Source of the DNA: Rhizoctonia solani
Lineage: Eukaryota; Basidiomycota; Agaricomycetes; Cantharellales; Ceratobasidiaceae
DNA length: 64,000 nt
Reading direction: 5' to 3'
Assembly (NCBI RefSeq): GCF_016906535.1
Contig: NC_057385.1
Coordinates: 2,356,001-2,420,000, forward strand
Positions 35,869 to 48,050 of the stretch are shown piece after piece. How positions within the stretch are numbered: the stretch's first letter is position 1; each line of letters opens with the position of its first letter. The notes beneath the pieces were generated by a model that saw only the letters and a list, made by a program, of their open reading frames with translations, did not search any database and had not been told where the DNA came from. Both the position numbers and the translations under genes were made by a program.

Positions 35869-38800
35869 ATGCGGAGAGCGACGCTTTACGTAGTACTTCT
35901 AGGGAGCATCTCCCGGACGCTATCCCAAGAAAGCACTAATAGTACCTACGATGATTCATTACTATGGGGGACTTACAGACCAAACTTGTACTTTGGTTTA
36001 CGACCTAGGCTGCCCCAATCTCTCATGACTGGTCTCATGTGGTTTGGGACACAACATTACCAATCATTGACTAGTATGTATGCCTTTATACGACTCCCCA
36101 AAATGATCTTTAAATTCTGTGTGCCAGAAACACGGCATGCGTGCGACCAAGGTGATGGCCTGGCTGGCTATACATGGACAGAGCAAGACCTGCGCGAAGG
36201 AGGAGTTCAAGTATTAAAAGATCCCTACAATAATCTCGAGCTAACTACAGAGTGGCTGAAAGTTCCGGGTGGTAGTCATGGAGGGAGTTGGGCTGCGCGA
36301 ATCAAAGGCAAACCGTTGGACTCCAGTAAGCACGCCGGTCATCCAAACTAACTGCCCACAATATTAAATTCCTTGACAGCAAAAATATCCAGAAATTCAC
36401 TCATATTTTATGCTGGCCTGGAAGGATTGGGCGGGATTGACCTAGAAAACGAAGAGCAAGAAAACGTGAGTCGAGACGCTGGCATAATGCATGTTATACT
36501 AACTTATACTGCAGGGTTACGAGGGTACTATTAATCTTGTTGGTATAACTCCCGAACTAGGAGATTTTTCCATTAGGATCGTTGACGGTAAGCTTCGAAA
36601 TGATTTATGGGTGTATGCATATAAATAACAGGGCTGAACGCTCAGGACCCGATAATGTCTACATAACCGAAGGAGCACATGCAGAAGCGTTTGCACGCAC
36701 AGCAGGCAAGACTCACGTTGTCGGGGCAGTGGCGCCACCTGGGCAGGTTTGGCAGGCGAAAGGTTAGTGTTCTTTTCCAATAGCATTCAATTCATGTTCA
36801 TTTATCGTGGTGGTATAGACATCTTATTGAAGAATATTATTGATCATGCCACCACAATTATCAAACCATTCAACGAGGATAAGCAAAACCCGCCTGACCC
36901 AGCGTTTGTACTAAATCTTGAGGACGAGGTGCTCTCGGGGTCCAACCTATATGCGGTACAAAAAACCTTCAACGGGGCCTTTTCTTTTGATATCTACTAC
37001 CAGTCCGGTAGCTCTGGTACCAAACTTGACGGTGTGTCAAATATCTGGATGACATCCGTCTATTTGCTTATCAATACTTTGTTAGAATCCGTTGTCACCG
37101 CCGGCATTGACGCATTCAAGGCCAAGTTTACCGAAAGATTTGACTTGACTATCCCAGTTCCCGAAAAGTACAAGTCGTTTGCGAAAGATATTACTTCGAA
37201 CCTGATGGGAGGCATCGGATACTTTTATGGAACGTCACTTGTTGACCGAAGCGGGAATCTCGACGACGATGACGAAGATGAGAGCTTCATGAGCGAGGCT
37301 GAGCGTAGGGAGCGTGGGCGTCCCGAGCTGGCTCCGCCTACTCAGCTATTGACGGCTACTCCTAGCAGAAGCTTCTTCCCAAGAGGATTCTATTGGTCCG
37401 TTCCCTAGCTAAACTACTCTGATTAGGAGCTGATCCCTTACTATAGGGATGAAGGATTCCATTTGCAACACATCGGTACTTGGGATAATGATCTAAGGTG
37501 CGTGTCTTCATTGGAATTCAAAATTAACCAACTGAGTTTGGTAGTCTTGAGATCCTTAAGAGCTGGGTTGAGCTTATTGACGAGGATGGATGGGTTGGCC
37601 GCGAGCAAATCTTGGGTGAGGAAGCACGGAGCAAGGTATGTTAAGCAGCCACTATGTACATTATGGATTCTAACACATTCGCTAGGTGCCTGCTGAATTC
37701 CAAACCCAATACCCGAACTACGCGAATCCGCCAACGCTCACCATGGCATTAACGGCATTCATCTCCCGATTGGAAGATAATGCTGAACCTTCGTTAGCTG
37801 ACCTTGGGATGGACCAGCTCCCTATTGATACCACGTCGACCACTCCCAACCAATCTTCAAAACTGTTATCCCCTCCTGCTGCTCGTGCATACCTCAACGA
37901 TATATATCCCGCTTTACGACGCCACTACCATTGGTTCAGACGTACTCAGCGTGGTCAAATTCGTCAATGGGGACGCAAGGCTACCGCTCGTGGAGAGGCG
38001 TATCGCTGGCGTGGACGTAGCGCGGAGCATGTGCTAACAAGTGGGCTCGACGACTATCCCAGACCGGTGCCCCCACATGTTGGAGAGCTCCATGTAGACT
38101 TGATGAGTTGGATGGGGTACTTTTCTAATATGATGAGGAGGATCGCCGAGTTCATTGGTGAGAACGAGGATGCTTCCGAATATGGGATTATCGAGCAGGG
38201 TATCAAGGCCAACCTCGATGGTAAGTAATAGTTGAACTGCCCAAACTCCCAACCTGACAGGCGTACAGATTTACACTGGAGTAAGGAAGAGAAGATGTAC
38301 TGCGACGTAACAGTCAACGATGAAGGTAAGTCTAGTGATAATTTTGGTTATCCCAGCTCACATGGCCGTTGCAGACGACTCAGAGCATGTCTGCCACGCC
38401 GGCTACGTTTCACTTTTTCCATTCCTTCTGGGTATTCTCGACTCTTCCTCTTCACACCTCGAACCATCCTCGATCTCATTCACGATCCTAAACGCCTTTG
38501 GTCGCCGTACGGAATTCGTAGTCTGTCGGCAGATCATCCATTGTTTGGGCAGGGAGAGAACTACTGGCGCGGTCCAGTCTGGATTCAGATGAACTACTTG
38601 GCTCTGAGCGCACTACACCAGAAGTATGCCAAGGATCCGGGTCTTACCAAGCCAAGGCCAAGCTGATCTACGATGAACTGAGAGAGAACGTTGTCTCGAA
38701 CGTATTCAAGGTGAGAGCCATATTATTGGAGTTCCGTTGAATTTGCTCACTAACTTCATGAGCAGGAGTATGAACGCACGGGATATGTCTGGGAGCAGTA

Positions 38801-38946
38801 CGATCCTCTCAGCGGTGAAGGAAAGCGAAGCCATCCATTTACTGGCTGGACTTCGCTTGTCGCGCTCAGTACGTTTAGACCTCCGATACAAATTTGTGTA
38901 ATAGATACTGACATTAAACTCGACAGTTCTCGCCGAAAAATACTAG
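35869..38946 (+). CDS. CWH41: Mannosyl-oligosaccharide glucosidase (glucosidase I, GH63)
   Basis: ER membrane/lumen enzyme that removes the outer alpha-1,2-glucose from N-glycans. The signal sequence is [20 protein letters not shown]. The N-domain starts [20 protein letters not shown] with LMTGLMWFG and the family motif [16 protein letters not shown] (about 36255-36305). The catalytic part has [20 protein letters not shown] across an intron (about 37360-37470), [76 protein letters not shown] and [19 protein letters not shown], ending [16 protein letters not shown]. One base looks missing in GGG 38639-38641; adding G joins AKDPG to [13 protein letters not shown]. About a dozen introns. Assignment firm. 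Confidence 0.95.
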
Positions 38947-39355
38947 ACTAGAAAGTCGTCTACCAAAAATTATAACGAACGCTCTTGCCATAGTAATGAC
39001 TCTCAGCACGATGTACAATAGAAATAAAGAAAGATGATGACTGTCCGTTATTGCACTCATTAAATGCTAGACAGAGAAAACAGATATTATACACGAGCAG
39101 ATAACTAAGGTTGCTGGGACATGAGTCTGGGTTGCTCGATAGCTAGGGAAAGATGAAATAGACAGGGATATGGGTTAAAAAGCGGCACAAATATAGATAC
39201 AATCTTGCTTCCCCTCGAAAAATAAAGGTAGGGAGTAAGACAGGTATGAGACAAAGCTGGATAACGATTCGCGATCTAAAAGCGAAAGCGAGAAAGGCAC
39301 TGGTAATAAAATAAAAAGGAAACCCCAAGGATCAGAGACAGCGAAATGAAGCGAC
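38947..39355. other. Convergent 3' regions
   Basis: 409 AT-rich bases between two convergent stop codons (38946 and 39356). Expected to hold both 3' untranslated regions; AATAAA-like signals occur (for example near 39020 and 39300). Confidence 0.45.
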
Positions 39356-41541
39356 TCAAAAGACATTAGTATCAAACGAAAAATCTTCAAAACGCAACGA
39401 GCCGATGCGGAGGTGAGCGTCAAGAGTGCTAGTCTTGGTCGATGGCTCGCGCAATTGGAGCTGCAAGTCGCCCAAAGTGCTTGGTGCGCTCAAAACAGTG
39501 AAGAGTGGGTCGTCTGATAACAGTGTTGCCTCGGATGCTGACGAAGGTCTTTGTGTTTGCTCACCCTCATCGGTGGTCGCGGAATAAGACAAATCCGGCT
39601 CGCCCTCGTAGAGGAGGATGTCTTGGCCGACGGTTCAACTACAGGAGCGGATACAGACTCGGGTACCGGCGCTGGAGTTTCGAGCGCCCCAAACACAGGG
39701 GTTACAGGTCCGGTGCTTTCGATGGGAGAAGAAAGTACCTCGGTAGTTTCGAGAGATGCAACAAAATCGGCGGTTCCGGGGCTGCCATCAGTCTCACCGT
39801 TTATGGCAATAGGAAACCCCAGGCCTGGATGAGGAGATTCGGTTGGCTGAAGAGGAGGCGGTCGGTGTCTTTGCGTCGACTCGAGGTTTTCACAAGACTC
39901 AGATGCTTGCGTTAGCTCTTGTGTGGATGAAGGTGACCGTATTTCAGGGTTGGATTTGGCTGAAAAGAGCTTCCCCTTTCCCTTTCCGAGCCCACGAACT
40001 TGAAAACCCTTGCGCAAGTCCACAATAGTAAAAGTACGGATTCGAGGGGTCGTAGGAGTCTTGGGTGTCTCGCTTTGGGGAGCGGTCGGTGAAGGTGTTC
40101 CAGTGATGTCACTCGGCAACTGGGATACCGAGTCAATTGTCGCTCGGCGATGGCGCCTGAATCGTTTGCTCTTTGAGCTCTTGGGAGTTGCCGTTGGGGT
40201 AGAAGGTGACCTCGAAGACTGAGAGGCTTCTGGCGTATCTGGATCAGCCACCGCCTTGGCAAGCTCCTCAGGGATAGAAGGCACCGGAGGAATGGGCTCT
40301 TCCGACGGTTTTGTCGGTGGGGGCGAACGGAATATCTTCTCGCTCTTGAGGGTGAACAAATGAGAGAATGCGTTCTTGCTCCGTCTACGCTGGAGTTTCT
40401 TTGACTTCCCTCCTGTAGATGAATCGACAGCTGGATCGACTGGGGAGTCTATTTCAGCTGCTGGTTCAAGGGTGATAACCGGAGCAGATGGCAATCCAGC
40501 AGCATTTTGGGTTGATGCTCCGATGACATTATTGTCTCCGGGTAGAGGTGGGCGTGGAGGAGAGTCGGGACGGGGAGTAAACTCGACATGGCCCAACGTC
40601 GAGCTTCTGCGACGGCCACCTTCCGCACTACCTCCCGGAGGTGGCGAGCTAGGCACATTTTCAGCACTCGTCTCTTGTGGGACTGCATGGGCAGTTGATG
40701 TCTGCGCCAACATATTGAACGCGGACTGAGAGCTATCCGACAAAGTATTCCGGCGCTTGTGTTGCTTGGGGGCTGGAGACGAAAGCGAATTAGACTTTCG
40801 CAATCAGGACGAATAATGTCGCAAGACACATACATTTGGTTTTAGGCTCTTGATGCCCGACACGCTTCTCCGAATTATCGCGATGGGTAAAGCTTTTGAT
40901 GACCTTGGAGGCACGGTGTCTGAGTGTGCTTTTGGACTTTGATCCACCAAGGCCCTCGTTAGCGTCGCGGCCGCTCGAGACGCGGATTAGACCAGTATTC
41001 GCATCCCCTTGTGCGTTTGTCTCTGTAACCTCGTCTGAAAATCGGAAATTCAAAATGAGCATTCGTTTCAGCATATTGAACAAATGCTGAAAACAGCGCG
41101 CACCTAATTTATCTTTGCTCGAAAAGTTCCGCTTGGCAGCCTCACGCAGAACTTCAGAGGGTTTCTTGGGTAGAACGATATCTGGAGTCGGAAGGGACGA
41201 CCTGCGGAACACGGGAGGGCCGTCTGAAACGGGCGATGTCGGATCGTCGACCGAGGCAAGAGCGGCGGCTAGCGCTGATGCAGCAGCAACAGGGGGATAT
41301 TGCTGTCGTGTTTGCCTTCCTTTCGCAAGCGTTTGGGCTCGTGTTCGATTGCGCGGTGCACACATACTGAAGTAAGGAGGCCGTCTTGCTCCTCTGGCGA
41401 GGTCAAATAGACGTCCGGAGTGACTTGGGCAGGCGAAGTGGGCCACTCAGGGGTCGTAGAGACGTGATGCACATACGAATGTGGACGGTGGGGAGAGGTA
41501 GACTGGCGGCGACGGAGCTTGTTGAGGATGCCAGGCGCCAT
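39356..41541 (-). CDS. Ser/Pro/Thr-rich protein of unknown function (about 700 residues)
   Basis: Begins MAPGILNKLRRRQSTSPHRP and has three exons, the last very long. It is mostly disordered: repeated Ser/Pro/Thr blocks (PSSPPPGGSAEGGRRRSS, FTPRPDSPPRPPLPGDNN) with many RRxS and SP/TP sites that suit basophilic and proline-directed kinases. More ordered islands are KLQRRRSKNAFSHLFTLKSE (about 40350-40410) and TFTIVDLRKGFQVRGLGKGK (about 39980-40040), possibly short binding helices. The frame needs one base at GGGGG 41292-41296 (joins SNIP to PVAAASALAAAL) and one near C39622 (joins EPSAK to DILLYEGEPDLSYS), both + coordinates. No known domain recognised; a cell-polarity or signalling scaffold is a guess. 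Confidence 0.75.
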
Positions 41542-41919
41542 AACGAGTGAGAGAAACAGTGATAAAACTAAAGGAGCGTGGGAGCTTCAATTTAATGAAG
41601 CGGGAATAAACGAGCACAGAAAAAGGCAAAGAAAACAACACGAATGGGTGTTGTGGTTGGCCGTCCCAACTAACTTCACAAGGGGCACTTATTTGCATCG
41701 GGTCCAAAAGGGTCTTCTTTAGATCAAATTCAAATCCTTCTTTCGTAGATCCATGCCCAATAAACACCAAGGTTGGAATACGGATTTGAAGATAGCAGAT
41801 GTCATAATATACATGGGCGGAGGATATAACCAACACAATACAGACGATAGCATAATGCACCAAATCATAAAATAGGCCAGAACGAAAAAAGGTAACGTAA
41901 GAAACTAAGAAATTAATAA

Positions 41920-44270
41920 TTAACGAGACCCATCCATAGGCGGTGCAAAGCTCCAAATTCTAATATCCCCATCATCACTTCCTGATACAATTTTGTCGTC
42001 TCCAAGGGCAAGACAGGTCACTGCGCCCGGTGTCCAACTAGAGTGGCCACACAAGTACCATCGCCGTGGTTCCAGACCTAATCCACACGCGCACATTCCA
42101 TTCAGTGCGATTCTATTTTTACTCAAGCGATTGAGCTCACCTTGATGGTGCGGTCGTGCGAAGCCGACACGACACGTAGCTTGTCGCTTTGCACCGACCA
42201 TACTCCTTCAATGTGTCCAAACAGTGTTTTGCGTGCCTTTCCAGTTTCCACATCCCACATCCGAATAGTGTTATCGAGGCTGCCTGATATGAGCACCGGC
42301 TGTGGCCCGCTTTTCTCTTCTTGCGTCTTCTCTTTTTCGCTATCTTGCTGTTTCGCTTGCTTATCTTCATCTCGACACCCCCCATCCAGCATAACCAATC
42401 GGACACTTTGGACTTGGCCAACATGACCCGTAAACTGGCGCACACAGGTGCGGAGATTTAGATCCCATAGCCGAATAGTCCCGTCGTCCGAAGCGCTAAA
42501 GAGCATCTTCCCAGGATCCAGGTCGAGCTCCCGGTCGTTCTTGGCTTCGCTTCCGGGACCATCCCAAAGATGAACAGCGTTAACCCAATCGCGGTGACCG
42601 CGAAGGGTAAAGCATTCCCCCGTGCGGAAGTTCCAGACCTTGACGGTGGTGTCGACACTCCCGCTCGCAAGCACGTTCGAATCGTAGTTGAGACACACGA
42701 CACCTTCAGTATGCCCCTCGAGAGTCCTGACGCACGTCCCGTTCCGCCAATTCCAGACTTTGAGTGTGTGGTCCATGCTCGCAGTGATAAGCTTGGCCGC
42801 ATCAAACTGTAACGCACGAATCGCCCTCGCATGCCCCTTGAGACACTGCACCTCAGCACCAGTCTCCATGTTCCACACTCGGGCCGTCCGGTCGTAAGAG
42901 CCGGTGATGAGGACGGGGAAAGATGGATGCGAAAGGCGTTCATTGAATTGGAGGCACATGACTCCATCGGTGTGACCCTTTAGCGTGCGCTGAGTATATC
43001 GGCCCCGCCTCCAATTGCGTTCGATTGATAACCTTTCACAGTAGACCTGCTTCCATGGACGGGTCGCTTGACCAGGTGACCCTGGCACACAGGACGAAAC
43101 TAAGATTCCCGAATCGGGGCGATTTTGAGATCTGGGAGACAGGGTAAGGTTCTTTGTCGGAGTCGTGAGGGATGGAGCGGGGGTAGTGGGAGGGGTGGAG
43201 GGGATGGGAGTCATATCGACGTCTGGGCCACCGGGCTCCGAGCGGGCTCGTTTGAGTACGGGTCCCTGGTCTTCAGTGGTAGCAGCTCGCTTGATTCGAA
43301 CCTTGGCAGCCGATTCCTGTGAGGACTGTTGCAGTTGTGGCCGAGCGGACCTTCGACGCTCTAATAGCGGTAAACCCCACCCACACTTGACACAACGTTT
43401 CTCGATGTGTTGTTCGCACATCATTCGCCAGAGTACATCGTCGTCTGCCAGCGCACGCCAGGAGCGGCTGACCTGGGCGGCGTTCATGAGGGAAATGGCA
43501 TCGAGATGACCGAGAATCTTTAAGCAGACTTCGCGGGGGAGAAGTAAGAACGGGTCGATACGGATGAGAGTGGATAATTGCTCGGACAACATTGACAATT
43601 GGCTGAAACAGCACATCGTAAGAAGGCCTTGCAAAATGAGGATTCGTCGAGGATGTGATGACGAGGAGAACGCAGACCACATTGAGCTGACGGCCTCACG
43701 TTCTGCTATGGGGAGTGCATCAAGCGACTGTTTTAAAGGTCAGCAGGAATCCTAGTATACTTTGAGCAACCAAGCACTCACTCTTGCAACTTGGAACTCA
43801 TGCCTTGGTCTGCCATTCGTTGATGTCTCACACACAGTTTCCTCCCAGGCGGAGCAAAATCAATTGCTGCGTGGTTACTAGTTTCATTTTGGGGGTAACT
43901 CGGTAATGGGAGTCTCGTCGAGTACAGGGACGTCAAAGAGAGATGTCTCGAAGAGCGCTGGGGGGAACAGGCTGGGGCGAGGAGGAATGTGCTCTTAATG
44001 CCAATTTCTGGGGGGTGGGACTGTGTCACATGCGACTGGGCGAGCTGAACTTGAGCCAGAACCAGAGCTCCCAGACGCCACGGATCCGACAACAGAGTCA
44101 TACGCAGATGCCAGTGACACAGAAGATGCACTCGAATGGAGTCCAGAGTGTATATGCATGTTTGCTAGTCCAAGGACAGTGATTGCAGGAGGAGATGGAG
44201 GCCCACTGTTGGTTACCGAACCGTCGTCAAAGTCAGTGATCCTGGGGTATATAGTGCTATGCGAATTCAT
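41920..44270 (-). CDS. MET30: SCF F-box/WD40 protein, Met30/sconB-like
   Basis: Substrate receptor of an SCF ubiquitin ligase; Met30/sconB represses sulfur-assimilation transcription factors. A Ser/Pro-rich N-terminus starting MNSHSTIYPRITDFDDGS leads to the conserved RKLCVRHQRMADQGMSSKLQ, then SLDALPIAEREAVSSMWSAF and ILILQGLLTMCCFSQLSMLS. The F-box is LLPREVCLKILGHLDAISLM with QVSRSWRALADDDVLWRMMC, then the Met30-type EQHIEKRCVKCGWGLPLLER. At least seven WD repeats follow (TLKGHTDGVMCLQFN, ITGSYDRTARVWNME, ASGSVDTTVKVWNFR, VSGSDDGDIRIWSF). Apparent single-base losses are at G6 44011-44016, at the exon end near 43781, and at CCC 42026-42028, which restores VGHRGAVTCLALGDD. Stop at 41922-41920. 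Confidence 0.93.
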
Positions 44271-45035
44271 GACACGGTCAGCTAAATCTGAATTGTTTGT
44301 GCAATAAGACGCGTGAATGAGGTGATTGAGGGCCAATGCGGACAGCGTTTTGCCGGAGTCGATTTCGCAATATAGTCTATTTCAAATACCGGATGCAGAT
44401 GTACATGTCGTGATTCTTGTATCACTCAGCTCCCTCTTGCAATTTTGGGCTCCAAATTATTGATGTATCGCTTATTATCGACTATTTAGACATCTGGCGT
44501 CATTATCTCGAGCTTTGACTCTACCTCGATGGACCGGTAAAACATATCTTTGCCGGGCCGCTTGCAGTCATGGCTGAGGCATCTCTTCTGTCCCATGCCA
44601 CTTGCCATGTGTTTGGACGCAGAAATGAGCACATTGAGATCAACTCGCAAGTTGACGAGAATGTGTACACCGCTCGGCTGCTGACAGATCAGTCGCTATT
44701 CCATGCGGCGGTATGTACAAGTGTTAAGCGAAGACCTGCTCACGCATGAGGGGTTGGACACTACTACATTCGTCGCGGTAGATAACTTAAAGACTTCATC
44801 AGAGGGGGACACAGGACGACGAGAATTAACAAGGAAGCCCAAACCCAATTCACGAGTGGTAAATCAGAGATGAATAAACTTTCAACTAGACAATCTGACG
44901 ACCGCATCCACAGTCATCATCAACTTCACTTAGCCACCACAATAAACATTCAAACTCTTCCTCATCCTGCTTCTCCTTCCCCGCCCCTCCCAAAGCGATA
45001 GGCATATCAAGATCAAGAGTCCGAACTCGCGGCAC
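44271..45035. other. Intergenic; short ORF at 44570-44749
   Basis: 765 bases between Met30 and GSK3 (both minus). A plus-strand ORF of 59 codons at 44570-44749 (MAEASLLSHATCHVFGRRNE...) has a GTATGT donor inside it at 44711 but no second exon was recognised. It could be a first exon or chance. The remainder is the Met30 promoter and GSK3 3' region. Confidence 0.4.
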
Positions 45036-46687
45036 TTAATCCAGCGTAATCCGCAATTGCTCCAGTGGTATAGGCGTAAAGTTGTGAATGTCGATCCCCC
45101 GAGACTGTAACTCAGCCTCACGCCATGCGGGTACAAGTGTCGAGTTCAAGTCGGGACGGATGGACAATTCTGAGAATCAAATCACAGTCAGCCCGTCAGT
45201 CTGTAAGGTAACATAACTTGATACAAAGTGGAAAGAGTCGACCCTCATCACGAGACCAGCCGGACTCCTGGATCGGCGTGGGAACCGATCGTCAGGCTGA
45301 AGGAATTCGCCCAGCCACTGGTCTCTACAGAGCGCAACCCCGCTTTGCCCACAACCTCAGTTCAGCCCTTCCCCGCGGGGAGGACGAACCTCAACCCACC
45401 CCATGATATATCCAACGTAACCCACAACTGGTACTCACCTTCCCGGGTAAAATTGAACAATGCAGGCATTTCCCGCCCACTCGGCATGCTTGTTCCCTCT
45501 TGACGCAATTCATGGAACAGCGGGTGGCACATCGCCTCAATCGCGCTCAGGCGAGCGGTGGGAGTGTATTCTAGCAGGCGGGATACAAGGTCGAGCATTT
45601 CAGGCGAAGTCCGGGGGCGGAATACCTGCCATTAAGCCCCTATTAGTATTGCGCAATAGGGTTCCTGTGCGCCGCTTGTACTTACCTTAGAGAAAGGATG
45701 CGGCTTGATCTGGGGGAATTTATGTTCCATGTAGTTCGGGTTCATAGTCTTAATTTGTTCTCTAGTAGGTGTGCCCAGTACTTTGATGATCTCGACCAGT
45801 TGGTCGATGCCACTCTCTCCTGGGAACAAGGGTTGGCCAAGCATGAGCTCTGCCATTACGCATCCAGTAGACCAAATGTCTATCGATGGATCAGTTTTAC
45901 GCCCATCTAAAAAAATACATAGATCGTACCAATGTTAGTCGAATAGTTTGTAGCGCCAAAAATAAGCTCCGGCGCGCGATAGTAGCGTGAGCAGATATAG
46001 CTAACATTAGGTTCTCCTGGGACCAGGATCTTCGCAGAGCCAAAGTCGCACAATTTCAGGATACCAGTGGAAGGATTCAACAGCAGGTTCTGGGGCTTGA
46101 TATCACGGTGACAGATCCCAACACTGTGGATGTAAGCGAGCGAACGAAGGAGCTGATACATGTACAGCTTGATTTGCAAGTTGGGGATTGGCTGCTTGAG
46201 CTTGACATAGTGCCGCGAGGTGCGGTATACTGTCTCAGGTACATATTCAAGCACGAGATTTAGGTACACCTCGTCTTTCTACAGGCTAGGGTTAGTGTGC
46301 AGACGACCGCAAATCCACGGTGACCCACCTTGTCGCCGCTGGAGTAGAAGAATGCGCGGAGGTCCACAACGTTCGGGTGCTTAACAAGCCTCATGATTTG
46401 CAACTCACGATTCTACAAACGCCAATTAAGCAATTAGACATGGGTGCGCGAGTGACGACATCGATACTAACCTTGAAGCGCTTGTCTTGCAGAACCTTCT
46501 TGATCGCGATGTCCTCCAGATGCTTAGCTACACCTAGTTGGCGCGCTTGAAAGACGACACCAAAAGAGCCATTCCCAATGACTTTACAGTTGGTATACTT
46601 GATCTCGACTTGCTCGCCCGTAGCGCCATCGGACGCGTGAACAGCAACAATGCGCTGGGGGTCATTGTCGAATGCTATAGAGGTCAT
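45036..46687 (-). CDS. GSK3: Glycogen synthase kinase 3 (GSK3/shaggy family)
   Basis: Ser/Thr kinase of the CMGC group. Start [20 protein letters not shown], glycine loop [15 protein letters not shown], Lys in [59 protein letters not shown], catalytic loop [34 protein letters not shown], and the activation-loop Tyr in [20 protein letters not shown]. Later [40 protein letters not shown] and [10 protein letters not shown], ending [20 protein letters not shown] and a stop at 45038-45036. The N-terminus is very short and lacks the Ser-9-type inhibitory site of animal GSK3. The last intron (45170-45438) is 269 bases, about five times the local norm. All exons join in frame. Confidence 0.97.
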
Positions 46688-47654
46688 GTCAGACAAACTG
46701 TGAGAGTACGTGAATAATGTGTGTGGAAGGGTAAGTGATGCGACCAAGTGCGTGGAGCGTCATGTGTAAATAGTCCATGAGCTTCTGGGCATTGATCATT
46801 CGAAGGCTTATGCACCGAGGTTTGGTCTCCGGGGGCCGAGGCGACAAATGAGTGCAAATGATTAGCTATAACTTACAGGAGAGCCGGACGCCGTTGTTGA
46901 TAGGACCATGGTGGGCCGCCATTCTGGGTTAATGCGGCGAGAATGCTTCAAAATATAGGATCGGTAATACGGTTTCGGGTTCGTAACGGACGATGAAGGA
47001 CACACAAGAGACTAGGGAGAACAAGAACTGGAGGTCGGCAGGAGAACGGTGAAAGCGTGGTGGGCGTCGTGGACGAGTCTTGGAGTGGCCTGCGCGGGGT
47101 CTTACCCGAGGATGGTCACGAGCCAGGGAAGGACCCCTATCACTCTCATAAGACCCTGACCATGCCTATCTTGGTCTACGCGTCGGGGTGTGACTGCATA
47201 CATCCACTCAAACATGTCTTACACTCTCAACTCCCCCCTCGCGAGCCTTCTATCGCGGTTATATCTCATCTTAAAGGGACAGATACCGATAGTTCCGTGT
47301 TGGAAGATTACTGCTTAGTTTCATTTCCTGGGCCATGTGCGCAGACTGTCGGAACACCCCATCGCCGTCAAGACTATCTCTCCGCATCAAAACGCTTACA
47401 TCGATGGATCGTACCGGGATGTATGCTCTTGTTTTTCAACCGGTTTGTTGTAGCCCAGATAGCTGACGTCACTGCTATTTGGTAGTTTCGGCTTGCCCTG
47501 CAAAGGTTTTTGGCGACTTTGCGCTGTCAATCTGAGCTGCATATAGCTTGTGTTTTGTTATCTCAAGAGGGGCGAAACTATTAGACTGAGGTAATCGTTA
47601 TTACAGCTTTACACGTGCCGATCTGGTACCCTCATTCCATAGGGATGAGGCACA
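46688..47654. other. Upstream region of GSK3; weak ORF 47162-47485
   Basis: About 970 bases. A plus-strand frame from ATG 47162 to 47485 (MPILVYASGCDCIHPLKHVL...) is open for 107 codons but shows no family resemblance and sits in an extended GTG-initiated frame from 47057. I would not call it a gene without transcript evidence. Pyrimidine-rich patches on the minus strand near 46700-46900 fit the GSK3 promoter. Confidence 0.4.
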
Positions 47655-48050
47655 ATGGCTTCTCCCCCTTCACCCAATGACCCCACGATCTTTCCCACCG
47701 GAAGCGCTATCGTTCTGCATACATCGTCCTTACAAATCCCCCCTTGCGCCCAATCGATTTGCCCCACTATCACTGTCCAACCTTCTCCTCTGCGTGGGGC
47801 CACATATACTTTCTCTGGTTTGAACAGAGGCCCCTTCGGACTGTATGACGGTGCAGAAGAGTGGCGTTGTCCGAAGTCAAGACATTGGCACTATTCATTC
47901 CCTACTGGTCTCGCCGCATCTGTTATTATATGTACCACACTGTCAAAGGTCGGTCTGTGCTCTCTACTTTGCTGCGGACCTTTGTTGCTATTTCTTTCGG
48001 TGTTTTACCAGCTCGGGTTAGATAGACGAATCACGTTAAATCAGTCGTGA
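47655..48050 (+). CDS. Hypothetical small protein, one possible membrane helix
   Basis: Single-exon frame of 131 codons from ATG 47655 (MASPPSPNDPTIFPTGSAIV) to the stop at 48048-48050. The first half is Pro/Thr/Ser-rich with four cysteines; the second has a hydrophobic segment (VGLCSLLCCGPLLLFLSVFY, about 47950-48010) that could be a C-terminal membrane anchor. No family recognised. It has fairly normal codon use but no neighbours that suggest a role. It could be a lineage-specific tail-anchored protein or a chance frame. Confidence 0.3.
   Translation: MASPPSPNDPTIFPTGSAIVLHTSSLQIPPCAQSICPTITVQPSPLRGATYTFSGLNRGPFGLYDGAEEWRCPKSRHWHYSFPTGLAASVIICTTLSKVGLCSLLCCGPLLLFLSVFYQLGLDRRITLNQS

Noticed and set aside
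39505..39915. 136-codon plus-strand frame
   Set aside because: Antisense to the Ser/Pro-rich protein; composition mirrors that gene and no motif is present.
44570..44749. 59-codon ORF as a gene
   Set aside because: No family match and no second exon found; too short to support alone.
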